The translations under genes were made by a program, and so were the position numbers. This document shows positions 41,780 through 50,284 of a stretch of 64,000 nt of DNA, piece by piece (within the stretch, counting starts at the first letter, position 1; each line of letters opens with the position of its first letter). The notes under the pieces were generated by a model. The model saw only the letters and a program-made list of their open reading frames with translations. It made no database searches and was not told the DNA's origin. Source of the DNA: Fontibacterium abundans (GTDB taxonomy: Bacteria > Pseudomonadota > Alphaproteobacteria > Pelagibacterales > Pelagibacteraceae); assembly GCA_965235095.1 (NCBI GenBank), contig OZ249405.1; one strand, written 5' to 3'.

Positions 41780-42234
41780 TCTTTTCTATCAACTATCGTT
41801 GCCATCCACTCTGAGTCTGCCATAATTTTATCATTAACCATTGCTATACCTTTATATTTCCAAACTTTTCCTTTTGATCTAATTGCTTCAACTTTTAGTT
41901 TTAGTTCACATTCTGGCATTACAGGATTTCTAAATCTCGCATTATTAACTGTCATCAAATAAACTAATTTATTTTTAACAATTGCAGGATCTAGGCTATA
42001 AGCAGTTAAAGCTGCAGCGCTTTGTCCAAAAGCCTCTACTATTAAAACGCCTGGCATTACGGGTTGTCCTGGGAAATGACCATTAAAGAAAAAATCCGTT
42101 TTTTTAATATTCATAACTCCTGTTGCAGAAATCATTGGAACAATATCTGTTAATTTATCAATTAATAAAAACGGTTTTCTATGAGGTATTAAGGTTTCTA
42201 TCTCTTCTTTATTTATTTCTTTTTTTAAATTCAT
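41776..42234 (-). CDS. fabZ: 3-hydroxyacyl-ACP dehydratase FabZ
   Basis: The 152-residue hot-dog protein has LIPHRKPFLLID, the catalytic His in GHFPGQPVMPGVLIVEA (with downstream Glu). Dehydrates hydroxyacyl-ACP in fatty acid synthesis. Overlaps lpxD by one base and lpxA by four. Confidence 0.95.
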   Translation of the reverse strand: MNLKKEINKEEIETLIPHRKPFLLIDKLTDIVPMISATGVMNIKKTDFFFNGHFPGQPVMPGVLIVEAFGQSAAALTAYSLDPAIVKNKLVYLMTVNNARFRNPVMPECELKLKVEAIRSKGKVWKYKGIAMVNDKIMADSEWMATIVDRKD

Positions 42235-43214
42235 TATTTCTTATTAGTTAAAAAATCTCTTATACTTTTAGCTGGATAACCCATTACGGTTTGATTATCA
42301 TCAATATCAGCGATGACACCGCTTTTTCCACCTATTTTAACATTATTGCCTATAGATAAATGACCTGAAATTCCAGTTTGTCCTCCTATTTTTACATTAT
42401 TACCAATTATTGTGCTCCCGGCTATTCCTGCTTGCGCTGCAATCATACAATGGTTTCCAATTTTAACATTGTGTGCAATTTGAACCTGGTTATCAATAGA
42501 AGTAAATTCGCCAATAACTGTATCGGTCAATGAACCTCTATCAATAGTACAAAAAGAACCTATCAAAACATCGTTTTCAATAATAACTCTACCTATATGA
42601 GGAAATTTAATTCTTTTCTTTTTTTCAAAATTAAAACCAAAACCTGTCTGCCCAATTAAAGTACCTGATTTTATAATTATATTATCTCCTAAAAGTGCAT
42701 TTTCAATTATAACATTGGATCCGATTTTACAATTTTTACCTATGTGAACATTATGTTTAATAATAACGTTATTACCAACATTTGTATCTTTGCCAATGCT
42801 TGCGCTTTTGTCAATTAAGGAATTTTCTCCTATTGAAATATTTTTTTTTAAAAATTGTTTTTTATTTTTTAAATTTATAACTCTCTCATTGTCGGTTGAT
42901 GAATCTGGGTAAAAAATAATAACTGTTTTATAGAAGTCTAATAATGGATTTTGAGAAATAATTGGTATAGTGTTTTTATTTAAGTATTGAGCTAACTTTT
43001 TGTTTACAATACATGCTGAAGCTTTACTAATTTTAATATCATTTTCGTATTTAAGGTCATTAAAAAAAGTAACATCTCCGACTTTTGCATCGTAAATATT
43101 ATTAACTCCAAATATTTTTTGATTGTAGAATTTATTTTCTGAATAATTACAAATATTATAAATATCTTTAATAAAAATAAATTTTTTTGATTTTTTAAAA
43201 AAAATTTTATTCAT
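42234..43214 (-). CDS. lpxD: UDP-3-O-acylglucosamine N-acyltransferase
   Basis: The 326-residue protein has an N-terminal uridine-binding domain (about 1-100) and a hexapeptide-repeat beta helix with catalytic NVKIGNHCMIAAQAGIAGS and C-terminal GYPAKSIRDF. Third step of lipid A synthesis. Lies directly downstream of bamA. Confidence 0.93.
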   Translation of the reverse strand: MNKIFFKKSKKFIFIKDIYNICNYSENKFYNQKIFGVNNIYDAKVGDVTFFNDLKYENDIKISKASACIVNKKLAQYLNKNTIPIISQNPLLDFYKTVIIFYPDSSTDNERVINLKNKKQFLKKNISIGENSLIDKSASIGKDTNVGNNVIIKHNVHIGKNCKIGSNVIIENALLGDNIIIKSGTLIGQTGFGFNFEKKKRIKFPHIGRVIIENDVLIGSFCTIDRGSLTDTVIGEFTSIDNQVQIAHNVKIGNHCMIAAQAGIAGSTIIGNNVKIGGQTGISGHLSIGNNVKIGGKSGVIADIDDNQTVMGYPAKSIRDFLTNKK

Positions 43215-43231
43215 TAAAAATTTAAATAAAT

Positions 43232-45460
43232 CTAAAAACTCGAACCGATATTAAATAAGAAATTTTGCTCTTTGTCGGTAGTAGCTTTAGACAATGGAAT
43301 ACTATAAGTAAAACTTAGTGGACCAATTGGACTCACTAAATCCAAAGCAATACCTGTTGATGTTCTTAATTTTGAGCTATCAGAAATTAAACTGGAATAA
43401 TCCGCTCCCCAAACGTTACCCATGTCTAAAAATAAAAAAGTGGTAGCTCTTAAGTTTTCTGGTATTGGATTTGGAAAAGTTGATTTTAAACTTAAAGTAG
43501 CTAAATTATTTCCTCCGATATGGTCACCGCTATCTACAGGACCCACGCCTCTTTGTTCAAAACCTCTTAAATCGCTCGTTGATGAAAAAATTCGATCAGA
43601 TAATTTAACATCCTTATCGTTAAACGCCACAACATTTGCTAGTTTTGCTTTTGCTGAACCTATAAATTTATCGCTTAACAACTCTTTGTAAAAAGTGGCT
43701 CCAACGCCTGTTTGAATTGTTGGGATATCACTAAAAAAAGTTGCAATATTTTGATCAAAATAAATTATAGATCCAGATGTCGGGTTAAATTTTGAATCAC
43801 GTTGATCATATAAAAAATTATATCCAAGTGAAGTTGTAGTAAAATCCCCTTGTCTACTTCTTAGTAGACTAGATGCATTTCCAGTTACTTCTAATCTATC
43901 AAACTGAACTCCTAAATTTGGTCTAAAAAAAATATCTTCATAAATTTCATATTTTGTTGCAAATCTAGTGCCTGCACTTTTGTTTTGATAGCCTGAGTTT
44001 TCATAATCATCAACGACTGAGAATAGTGATGCAGCTAATTCTTTGTTAGAATTTAAATAGTTTGGATCAACATACGAGAGTTCTCCCTTTATTTCGTCGC
44101 TAGAAAGTCTTCCGGTGAAATTTAAATTGATGCCTTGGCCTAAAAAATTTCTCTCATTTATAGATGCTTCGAACAAACCACCATTTGAACCGTAACCAAC
44201 TCCTGCGCTAATGCTGCCAGTTGGCTGTTCTTTGACAAATAAATTTAAATCTTTAAAATTTTTCTTTTCAGAATCTTCTATTTTATAATCAACTTTACTA
44301 AATAATTGTTTTGATTTTACATTATCAATAGATTTTTTTACTTTAGATGAATTTAATTGATCTCCTTCTGAAATAATTAAATTATCTCTAATCACTTTTT
44401 CTTCAGTAATTGTATTGCCTTTAATGTTTATTTTATTAACGATTGATTTTTGGCCCTCGTTTAGTTGTACAATAATATTAATTTTATCATCGGCTGCTTT
44501 TAAATCCTGGATATTAATTTCAAAATTGCCGTACCTTTTAGTCTCTAAAAAGTCTGTTATTTGTTTATTAATTTTATTTATTGTTAGAGGTGAGTAAAAT
44601 TCATTTTTTAACAACTTATTAGAAATATTTTTAACTTCATTAATATCCTCTTCTTTGAGAACTAGACCAGAAACTTTTATATCATAATCACCAAACTTAT
44701 ATTTTTTTCCAGAATTAATTGAGTAAGTTAAAGTAAATTTATTATTTTTATCGATACTTGCGAATGCACTTTCTATTTGAGCATCATAAAATGATTTTGA
44801 CTTATAAAAATCTTTTAGAAGTTGTTTATCATACTCAATTCTTTGCTCACTCAGAGCTGATGATGAAAAAATTTTCCACCAGCCGTCTTCTGTCGAAGTG
44901 ATTACATCTAATAATTGACTGTTGCTGAAATATTTATTCCCTATAAAATAAATATTATTAATTTTTGAAATTTCTTTTTTATCAATATTAACTATTAAAT
45001 TTATTTGATTATTATCAATTTTAATTACTTCAGGAGTAATTGAAGCTTGATAATAGCCTGACGCGTTTAAAAATTCTCTAGTTGCTTCAATGTCTTTTTT
45101 TAATTTAGAACTGGAAAAGATACTATTTTCTTTTAAAGTTATAATTTTATTTACCTGGTCTAAATCACTATCTTTAACTCCATTTATATAAAAAAAATTA
45201 ACTATAGGATTTTCGATGACATTTATAGTTAGTGCATCTTGATTAAATGAAATTTTTACATCAGCAAAGAAGTCCGTATCATAAATTTTTTTGGTAAGAT
45301 TATTTATATAGATAGAGTCTATATTGCTTATTTTTTTATCAACTAATGACTCTATGGTAGCTGAACTAACTCTTGCATTTCCAACGATGTTAATTTTTTT
45401 AATTTCAGCAAACGTAACGTTTGTTAATACTATTAAAAATATAATTATAAATCTTATCAA
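43232..45460 (-). CDS. bamA: Outer-membrane assembly factor BamA
   Basis: The 742-residue protein has a signal peptide (about 1-18), five POTRA domains (about 19-410; e.g. KKINIVGNARVSSATIESLV, INKINIKGNTITEEKVIRDN) and a C-terminal beta-barrel with DLRGFEQRGVGP and the terminal aromatic NIGSSF. Inserts proteins in the outer membrane. It overlaps dxr directly; the rseP gene usual between them is missing. Confidence 0.95.
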   Translation of the reverse strand: MIRFIIIFLIVLTNVTFAEIKKINIVGNARVSSATIESLVDKKISNIDSIYINNLTKKIYDTDFFADVKISFNQDALTINVIENPIVNFFYINGVKDSDLDQVNKIITLKENSIFSSSKLKKDIEATREFLNASGYYQASITPEVIKIDNNQINLIVNIDKKEISKINNIYFIGNKYFSNSQLLDVITSTEDGWWKIFSSSALSEQRIEYDKQLLKDFYKSKSFYDAQIESAFASIDKNNKFTLTYSINSGKKYKFGDYDIKVSGLVLKEEDINEVKNISNKLLKNEFYSPLTINKINKQITDFLETKRYGNFEINIQDLKAADDKINIIVQLNEGQKSIVNKINIKGNTITEEKVIRDNLIISEGDQLNSSKVKKSIDNVKSKQLFSKVDYKIEDSEKKNFKDLNLFVKEQPTGSISAGVGYGSNGGLFEASINERNFLGQGINLNFTGRLSSDEIKGELSYVDPNYLNSNKELAASLFSVVDDYENSGYQNKSAGTRFATKYEIYEDIFFRPNLGVQFDRLEVTGNASSLLRSRQGDFTTTSLGYNFLYDQRDSKFNPTSGSIIYFDQNIATFFSDIPTIQTGVGATFYKELLSDKFIGSAKAKLANVVAFNDKDVKLSDRIFSSTSDLRGFEQRGVGPVDSGDHIGGNNLATLSLKSTFPNPIPENLRATTFLFLDMGNVWGADYSSLISDSSKLRTSTGIALDLVSPIGPLSFTYSIPLSKATTDKEQNFLFNIGSSF

Positions 45461-46599
45461 TTTACTATGCTCCTACTGAAGTTATACACTTTAAAGACGT
45501 CATTTATATGTCGAATCTGATGATTTTTTAAGTAATTTTTAACGTTATTAGTATTTAAAATTCCTATCAATTTGTTGGTTATATCAGGAAAAGTTATCTT
45601 ATTTTTCAAAAATTTTTGAACTAAAATTTCATTAAGGGCATTAATTAAAATAAAACCATTTTCATTAAGGACATTATTTAAATTTAAAATTTTAAGTGAA
45701 GGATTTTTTTTTGAATTCGCTTCAATAAAAGTTAATTTATTTTGAGATAAAAATTTATGATCATTATTTTTATAATTATAAAAATTATTATACAAAGAAT
45801 TAGTAATTGGTATTTTCATATCATTGTAATGATACAGCATAGATGAAAGGCCATTTTTGAATTCAATAATTGCATGAATTAAGGACTGAGGGTGTATTAT
45901 TATTTTAAATTTATTAATTGGTAGATTAAATATTAAAGAAGCCTCTATTACCTCTAAGACTTTATTCATTAGATTAGCTGAGTCTATTGATATTTTTTTA
46001 CCCATTTTCCAATTTGGATGTTTTGCTGCTTGGGCAGGAGTAACTTTATTTAAATTAACTTTTTTTTCAAAAAAAGGTCCACCGGATGCTGTAAGATAAA
46101 TATATTTAACAGAATTTAAATTTTTATTCTCAATTAAATTCAGTATTGAAAAATGTTCTGAGTCAATTGGTGTAAAATTGCAATGATGTTTTTTTAATTC
46201 TTTTAAAATAAATTTCCATCCACAAATAATACTTTCTTTATTTGCAATTAAAATTTTTTTTGAAAATTTAATAATATTAATTGTCGGTAAGAGACCAGCC
46301 ATACCGGAAATAGCTGCTATTGTTACATCGAATTTTATTTTTTTTAATGAATTTAAATCATCGATAAAATAAATATTATTATTTTTACAGAAAGTTTTTA
46401 ATTTTTCTTTAAAAAAAAAATTATTTGAATAAACATATTTTGGCTTAAATTTTTTTGCCTGCGAAATGAGTAGTTCAACATTATTATTACCGCTTAATAA
46501 AACTACATCAAAGTCTTTTTTATTTTTTAAAATAATTTCTAAAGTCGTTCGACCTATACTTCCAGTTGAGCCTAAAATACAAATTTTTTTCTTCCTCAT
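45457..46599 (-). CDS. dxr: 1-deoxy-D-xylulose 5-phosphate reductoisomerase
   Basis: The 380-residue enzyme has the NADPH fold LGSTGSIGRTTLE, ANKESIICGW, PIDSEHFSI, TASGGPFFEK and HPNWKMGKKISIDSANLMNK. Second step of the MEP pathway, complementing ispDF in this window. Overlaps cdsA and bamA by 4 bases each. Confidence 0.95.
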   Translation of the reverse strand: MRKKKICILGSTGSIGRTTLEIILKNKKDFDVVLLSGNNNVELLISQAKKFKPKYVYSNNFFFKEKLKTFCKNNNIYFIDDLNSLKKIKFDVTIAAISGMAGLLPTINIIKFSKKILIANKESIICGWKFILKELKKHHCNFTPIDSEHFSILNLIENKNLNSVKYIYLTASGGPFFEKKVNLNKVTPAQAAKHPNWKMGKKISIDSANLMNKVLEVIEASLIFNLPINKFKIIIHPQSLIHAIIEFKNGLSSMLYHYNDMKIPITNSLYNNFYNYKNNDHKFLSQNKLTFIEANSKKNPSLKILNLNNVLNENGFILINALNEILVQKFLKNKITFPDITNKLIGILNTNNVKNYLKNHQIRHINDVFKVYNFSRSIVN

Positions 46600-47207
46600 A
46601 TTAAAAAATATCCAAAAATAAATATCCAGATTAATCCATCTACTCTATCTAAAAATCCTCCATGTCCTGGAATAAAATTAGAAGTATCTTTTTTATTATT
46701 AAGTCTTTTTATATACGACATCAAAATATCACCGAATTGCCCAATGATTGATAATAAAATCTGATAAAAAAAAATATTAAAATTTAATTTATAATTAGAA
46801 TCTAAGAAAAAAATTAAACAAGCAAATTGACTTAAAATTAATGAGCCAAATGCTCCCGACCATGTTTTGTTAGGACTAATTTTAATTAATTTTGGACCAC
46901 CAAATAATTTTCCAAATATATAACCTCCTATATCCGTCAGCCAGGCTATAAGAATTAACCATAAAAATTTTAAATTAAAATCTTGTAAATTATAAATTAT
47001 TATTATTGAAAGAAAAAAAACTGATAAAATTACCAATCCAAATAAGTAAATATAATTTTTTTTTTTAAAAATTTTATGCCATTCATAAACACAAAATAAA
47101 CAAACTATTACTATCAATATATTAGAGAATATTTTTTGGTAGAGCAGACTATAAATAATTGGAAATGCCAATAAAGAGATAATAAATCTCTTTTTAAAAT
47201 TACTCAT
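46596..47207 (-). CDS. cdsA: Phosphatidate cytidylyltransferase
   Basis: The 203-residue membrane protein is shorter than the usual 260-280 residues but keeps the signature SYIKRLNNKKDTSNFIPGHG followed by GFLDRVD, plus GGYIFGKLFG. Makes CDP-diacylglycerol for phospholipids. Overlaps uppS by 8 bases. Confidence 0.92.
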   Translation of the reverse strand: MSNFKKRFIISLLAFPIIYSLLYQKIFSNILIVIVCLFCVYEWHKIFKKKNYIYLFGLVILSVFFLSIIIIYNLQDFNLKFLWLILIAWLTDIGGYIFGKLFGGPKLIKISPNKTWSGAFGSLILSQFACLIFFLDSNYKLNFNIFFYQILLSIIGQFGDILMSYIKRLNNKKDTSNFIPGHGGFLDRVDGLIWIFIFGYFLI

Positions 47208-47886
47208 TTAAACCTCCAAATTTTCTTTTTATACTAGTAAATTTTCCAACAATTCTTTTTAAATCTGAAAAACTAAAATCAGGCCAATTTTTATCTGAAA
47301 AAAATAATTCTGCATACGAAAGTTGCCATAACAGAAAATTGCTTAATCTTTTTTCTCCACCAGTTCTTATAAGGATGTCAGGATCAGGTATGTTTTTTGT
47401 GTACAAGTTATCGGAAACTAACTCTTCGTTAATTGTTTTATTTTTATTTTTTAAAATATTTTTAAAAGCATTTACTAATTCAGATTTTGCTCCATAATTA
47501 AAAGCAAAAACAACTGTTATGGCATTATTTTTTTTAGTTTTTTCTTGAATCTTTTTGATGATAGGTATTAAGTCTTTTGGGATATTTATTAAATCTCCAA
47601 TAAACTTTATTCTAATATTATTTTTATTTAATTTATTAAAATTTTTTTTGTAAAAATATTTAAATAAATAAAAAAGGTAATTTATTTCTTTCTTTGGTCT
47701 ATTCCAATTTTCTGTTGAAAAAGTGTAAAGAGTTAAATATTTAATTTTTAACTTAATGCAATGCTCAATTACTTTATTAATGTTTTGAAGTCCGTGATAA
47801 TGGCCTTTATTTCGATCATTATAATTTTTTAAACCCCAACGACCATTGCCATCCATGATAATGGCGATATGGGATGGCAAAATCAT
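47200..47886 (-). CDS. uppS: Undecaprenyl diphosphate synthase
   Basis: The 228-residue cis-prenyltransferase has IIMDGNGRWG at the N-terminus (catalytic Asp), GLQNINKVIEHC, YTFSTENWNRP and IRTGGEKRLSNFLLWQ. Provides the lipid carrier for peptidoglycan and envelope sugars. Overlaps frr by 4 bases. Confidence 0.95.
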   Translation of the reverse strand: MILPSHIAIIMDGNGRWGLKNYNDRNKGHYHGLQNINKVIEHCIKLKIKYLTLYTFSTENWNRPKKEINYLFYLFKYFYKKNFNKLNKNNIRIKFIGDLINIPKDLIPIIKKIQEKTKKNNAITVVFAFNYGAKSELVNAFKNILKNKNKTINEELVSDNLYTKNIPDPDILIRTGGEKRLSNFLLWQLSYAELFFSDKNWPDFSFSDLKRIVGKFTSIKRKFGGLNE

Positions 47887-48431
47887 ACTTTTAAGATTTC
47901 AACTTCTTTTTCACTTAATTTTTTATCAATTTCAGCAATTTTTAGATCTGTAATTTTCTGAACTTCGTTAGAATTTTTCTTTAAATCATCTTCGCTTAAA
48001 TTATTATCTTTTTGTTCTTTTTTTAACTCTTCTAAAGAATCTCTTCTAATATTTCTTATGGCCACTTTTGCTTTTTCAGCTATAGTTTTTAAGATTTTTA
48101 TTAATTCTTTTCTTCTTTCTTCTGTTAACTTTGGAATGGCAATTCTCAATAATTGTCCATCTACAAGTGGATTTAAGTTTAAATCCGAAGTTCTAATAGC
48201 TTGATCCACGGCACTAACATTTGCTTTATCCCAAACTTGAACATTGATCATTTGTGGTTCTGGAATGGAAACGGTTGCCAGTTGGCTTATTGGCATTTTT
48301 TGACCATAAACTTCTACCCTAACACCATCTAGCATTTTAGGATTTGCTCTACCTGTTCTAATAGTCGATAACTCTTTTGAATATGAACCGAGAGATAAAT
48401 TCATTCTCTCTTCTATTTTTTTAATAATCAT
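47883..48431 (-). CDS. frr: Ribosome recycling factor
   Basis: The 182-residue all-helical/beta protein has STIRTGRANPKMLDGVRVEVYG, SIPEPQMINVQVWDK and LTEERRKELIK. Splits terminated ribosomes. It starts 1 base after the tsf stop; the UMP kinase gene pyrH, normally between them, is absent. Confidence 0.95.
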   Translation of the reverse strand: MIIKKIEERMNLSLGSYSKELSTIRTGRANPKMLDGVRVEVYGQKMPISQLATVSIPEPQMINVQVWDKANVSAVDQAIRTSDLNLNPLVDGQLLRIAIPKLTEERRKELIKILKTIAEKAKVAIRNIRRDSLEELKKEQKDNNLSEDDLKKNSNEVQKITDLKIAEIDKKLSEKEVEILKV

Positions 48432-48432
48432 T

Positions 48433-49350
48433 TTAAGCTCCTGCTAATGACTTCACTTCTTCGTTAAAGTCAGTTTTTTTAACTTCTATGCCTTCACCAA
48501 CTTTATATTTTATAAAAGATTTAATAACTAAACTCTGTTTAATTTCTTTTCCAAAATCAACAACGGCCTGCTCGACTGTAATTTCTTGATTATGTATCCA
48601 TTTTTGACCCATTAAAGTGTTATCAGATATAACTTTTTTTAATTTTCCAACTAATATTTTATCAATCATATCTTCTTTTTTACCCTGATTTTTAAGTTCT
48701 TCTTTTAAAATTTCTTTTTCTTTATTAACAAAATCAATACTCAAGTCTTTCTCTGATAGAGACATTGGTGACATAGCTGCAATATGCATACAAACTTTTC
48801 TTGAAAAATCTAAAACTTCTTTACTTTTATTCTCACAATCTATTGAAATTAAAACACCAATCTTTCCCATATTTTCACTTTGTTGATTGTGGATGTAATT
48901 AGCAACAACTCCTTTAGAATTTTCTATGTAGGCAATTCTTCTGATTTTAATATTCTCACCAATCTTTGCGATTAAATTAACTAATGCATCTTTTATTAAA
49001 ATATTATTAATTTTTGCATTAGATAAAGTTTCTAAATTAAAATTATTCGCTAGTGCAATTTTAGAAACTTCTAAACAAAAGTTTATGAACTCATTATTCT
49101 TTGCAACAAAGTCCGTTTCAGAATTAATTTCTAATATACAAGCTTTAGAGTTATTTGATGCAATTACAGCTAATCCTTCAGCTGCATCTCGTGATGATTT
49201 TTTAGCGGCTTTTGATATTCCTTTTTTACGTAAATATTCAATTGACTTTTCAATATCAAAATTATTCTCTGATAAGGCAGTTTTGCAATCTTGAATACCC
49301 GCTCCTGTTAATTCTCTAAGTTCTTTAACTTTTGTTAAATTGTCAGACAT
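48433..49350 (-). CDS. tsf: Elongation factor Ts
   Basis: The 305-residue factor has the N-terminal UBA-like VKELRELTGAGIQDCKTAL, and dimer core parts ILEINSETDFVAKNNEF and CMHIAAMSPMSLS. Guanine exchange factor for EF-Tu. Second gene after rpsB, 12 bases downstream. Confidence 0.95.
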   Translation of the reverse strand: MSDNLTKVKELRELTGAGIQDCKTALSENNFDIEKSIEYLRKKGISKAAKKSSRDAAEGLAVIASNNSKACILEINSETDFVAKNNEFINFCLEVSKIALANNFNLETLSNAKINNILIKDALVNLIAKIGENIKIRRIAYIENSKGVVANYIHNQQSENMGKIGVLISIDCENKSKEVLDFSRKVCMHIAAMSPMSLSEKDLSIDFVNKEKEILKEELKNQGKKEDMIDKILVGKLKKVISDNTLMGQKWIHNQEITVEQAVVDFGKEIKQSLVIKSFIKYKVGEGIEVKKTDFNEEVKSLAGA

Positions 49351-49362
49351 TGAATAAACTTT

Positions 49363-50160
49363 TTAATTTTTTAAAGCTTCTTCTTTGTTCTGAGAAACTA
49401 TTTTTACTTTAACTTTTGAAGTTTCTTTAGCTGCTTTTTTGGGTTTTTCTTCCTCAACTGGCTCAACTATTTTAATATTCTGTTTTGCATCTAAAATAGT
49501 TTTTTTAGCTAAATCGCAATAAAGATTAATTGATCTTCTTGCATCATCATTACCCGGGATTGGAAAATCAATATCGTCAGGATTTGAATTACTATCAACA
49601 ATAGCAACGATTGGAATTTTTAATTTTCTAGCCTCTGCAATTGCCAAAGATTCAATATTTGTATCTATAACAAATAACATATTAGGAACGCCTCTCATGT
49701 CTGCTATTCCGCCTAATGATCTATTTAATTTATCACGCTCAAGGCTCATCTTAATAAGCTCTTTTTTTGTAAAGCCTTTATTCTCTTTATTAAGTTCTTC
49801 GGTAAGTTTTTTTAATCTTCTAATTGAATTACTAATAGTCTTCCAGTTGGTCAACATTCCGCCTGGCCATCTATGATTAACAAAAAATTGTCCAGTTTCT
49901 TTAGCAACTTCAGCAATCAACTCGCTTGCTTGTTTCTTTGTTGAAACGAATAAAATTTTACCACCAGAAGCTACACACTTGTGCATTTCTAGCATTGCAT
50001 TATTAAGTAATTTAACTGTTTGAAGTAAATCAATAATGTGAATTGAATTTTTTTCTCCAAAAATAAATTTCTTCATTTTTGGGTTCCATCTAAACGTCTT
50101 GTGACCTAAGTGTACGCCAGCTTCTAAAAGCTCTTTTACAGACGCAGCAGGTATGTTCAT
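49363..50160 (-). CDS. rpsB: Ribosomal protein S2
   Basis: The 265-residue protein has LLEAGVHLGHKTFRWNPKM, FVSTKKQASELI, VNHRWPGGMLTNW and PNMLFVIDTNIE, IPIVAIVDSNSNPDDIDFPIPGNDDA. It ends in a Lys/Glu-rich extension of about 35 residues. First gene of the translation-envelope operon, preceded by a structured leader. Confidence 0.95.
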   Translation of the reverse strand: MNIPAASVKELLEAGVHLGHKTFRWNPKMKKFIFGEKNSIHIIDLLQTVKLLNNAMLEMHKCVASGGKILFVSTKKQASELIAEVAKETGQFFVNHRWPGGMLTNWKTISNSIRRLKKLTEELNKENKGFTKKELIKMSLERDKLNRSLGGIADMRGVPNMLFVIDTNIESLAIAEARKLKIPIVAIVDSNSNPDDIDFPIPGNDDARRSINLYCDLAKKTILDAKQNIKIVEPVEEEKPKKAAKETSKVKVKIVSQNKEEALKN

Positions 50161-50243
50161 TTTTTTCTCCGGTTATTTCCACCACAGTTTCTGCCTTTAT
50201 TGGACCGGGGGGTATTGCTACCCACAACTGTGTGCGAATTTTT
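50161..50243 (-). ncRNA. Pseudoknot-like rpsB leader (probable S2 autoregulation)
   Basis: In the minus-strand leader, CACAGTT (50226-50232) pairs with AACTGTG (50183-50189), enclosing a small hairpin (50210-50223, GGGTA/TACCC). A loop segment CCGGT (50204-50208) is complementary to ACCGG (50169-50173), which contains part of the Shine-Dalgarno GGAG. That is a nested stem plus a pseudoknot closing the ribosome binding site. Structured S2-responsive rpsB leaders are known in gammaproteobacteria, and structured candidates have been proposed for Pelagibacter. Regulation by S2 is inferred. Confidence 0.6.
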
Positions 50244-50249
50244 TATGGT

Positions 50250-50277
50250 TTTATATTAAAATCTGGGAAAAACACAA
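50250..50277 (-). promoter_or_regulatory. Candidate rpsB promoter
   Basis: On the minus strand, TTGTGT (50272-50277) and TATAAA (50250-50255) are separated by 16 bases, a plausible sigma70-type pair placed just before the structured leader and just after the dnaE stop codon region. Confidence 0.45.
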
Positions 50278-50284
50278 GTTAATA

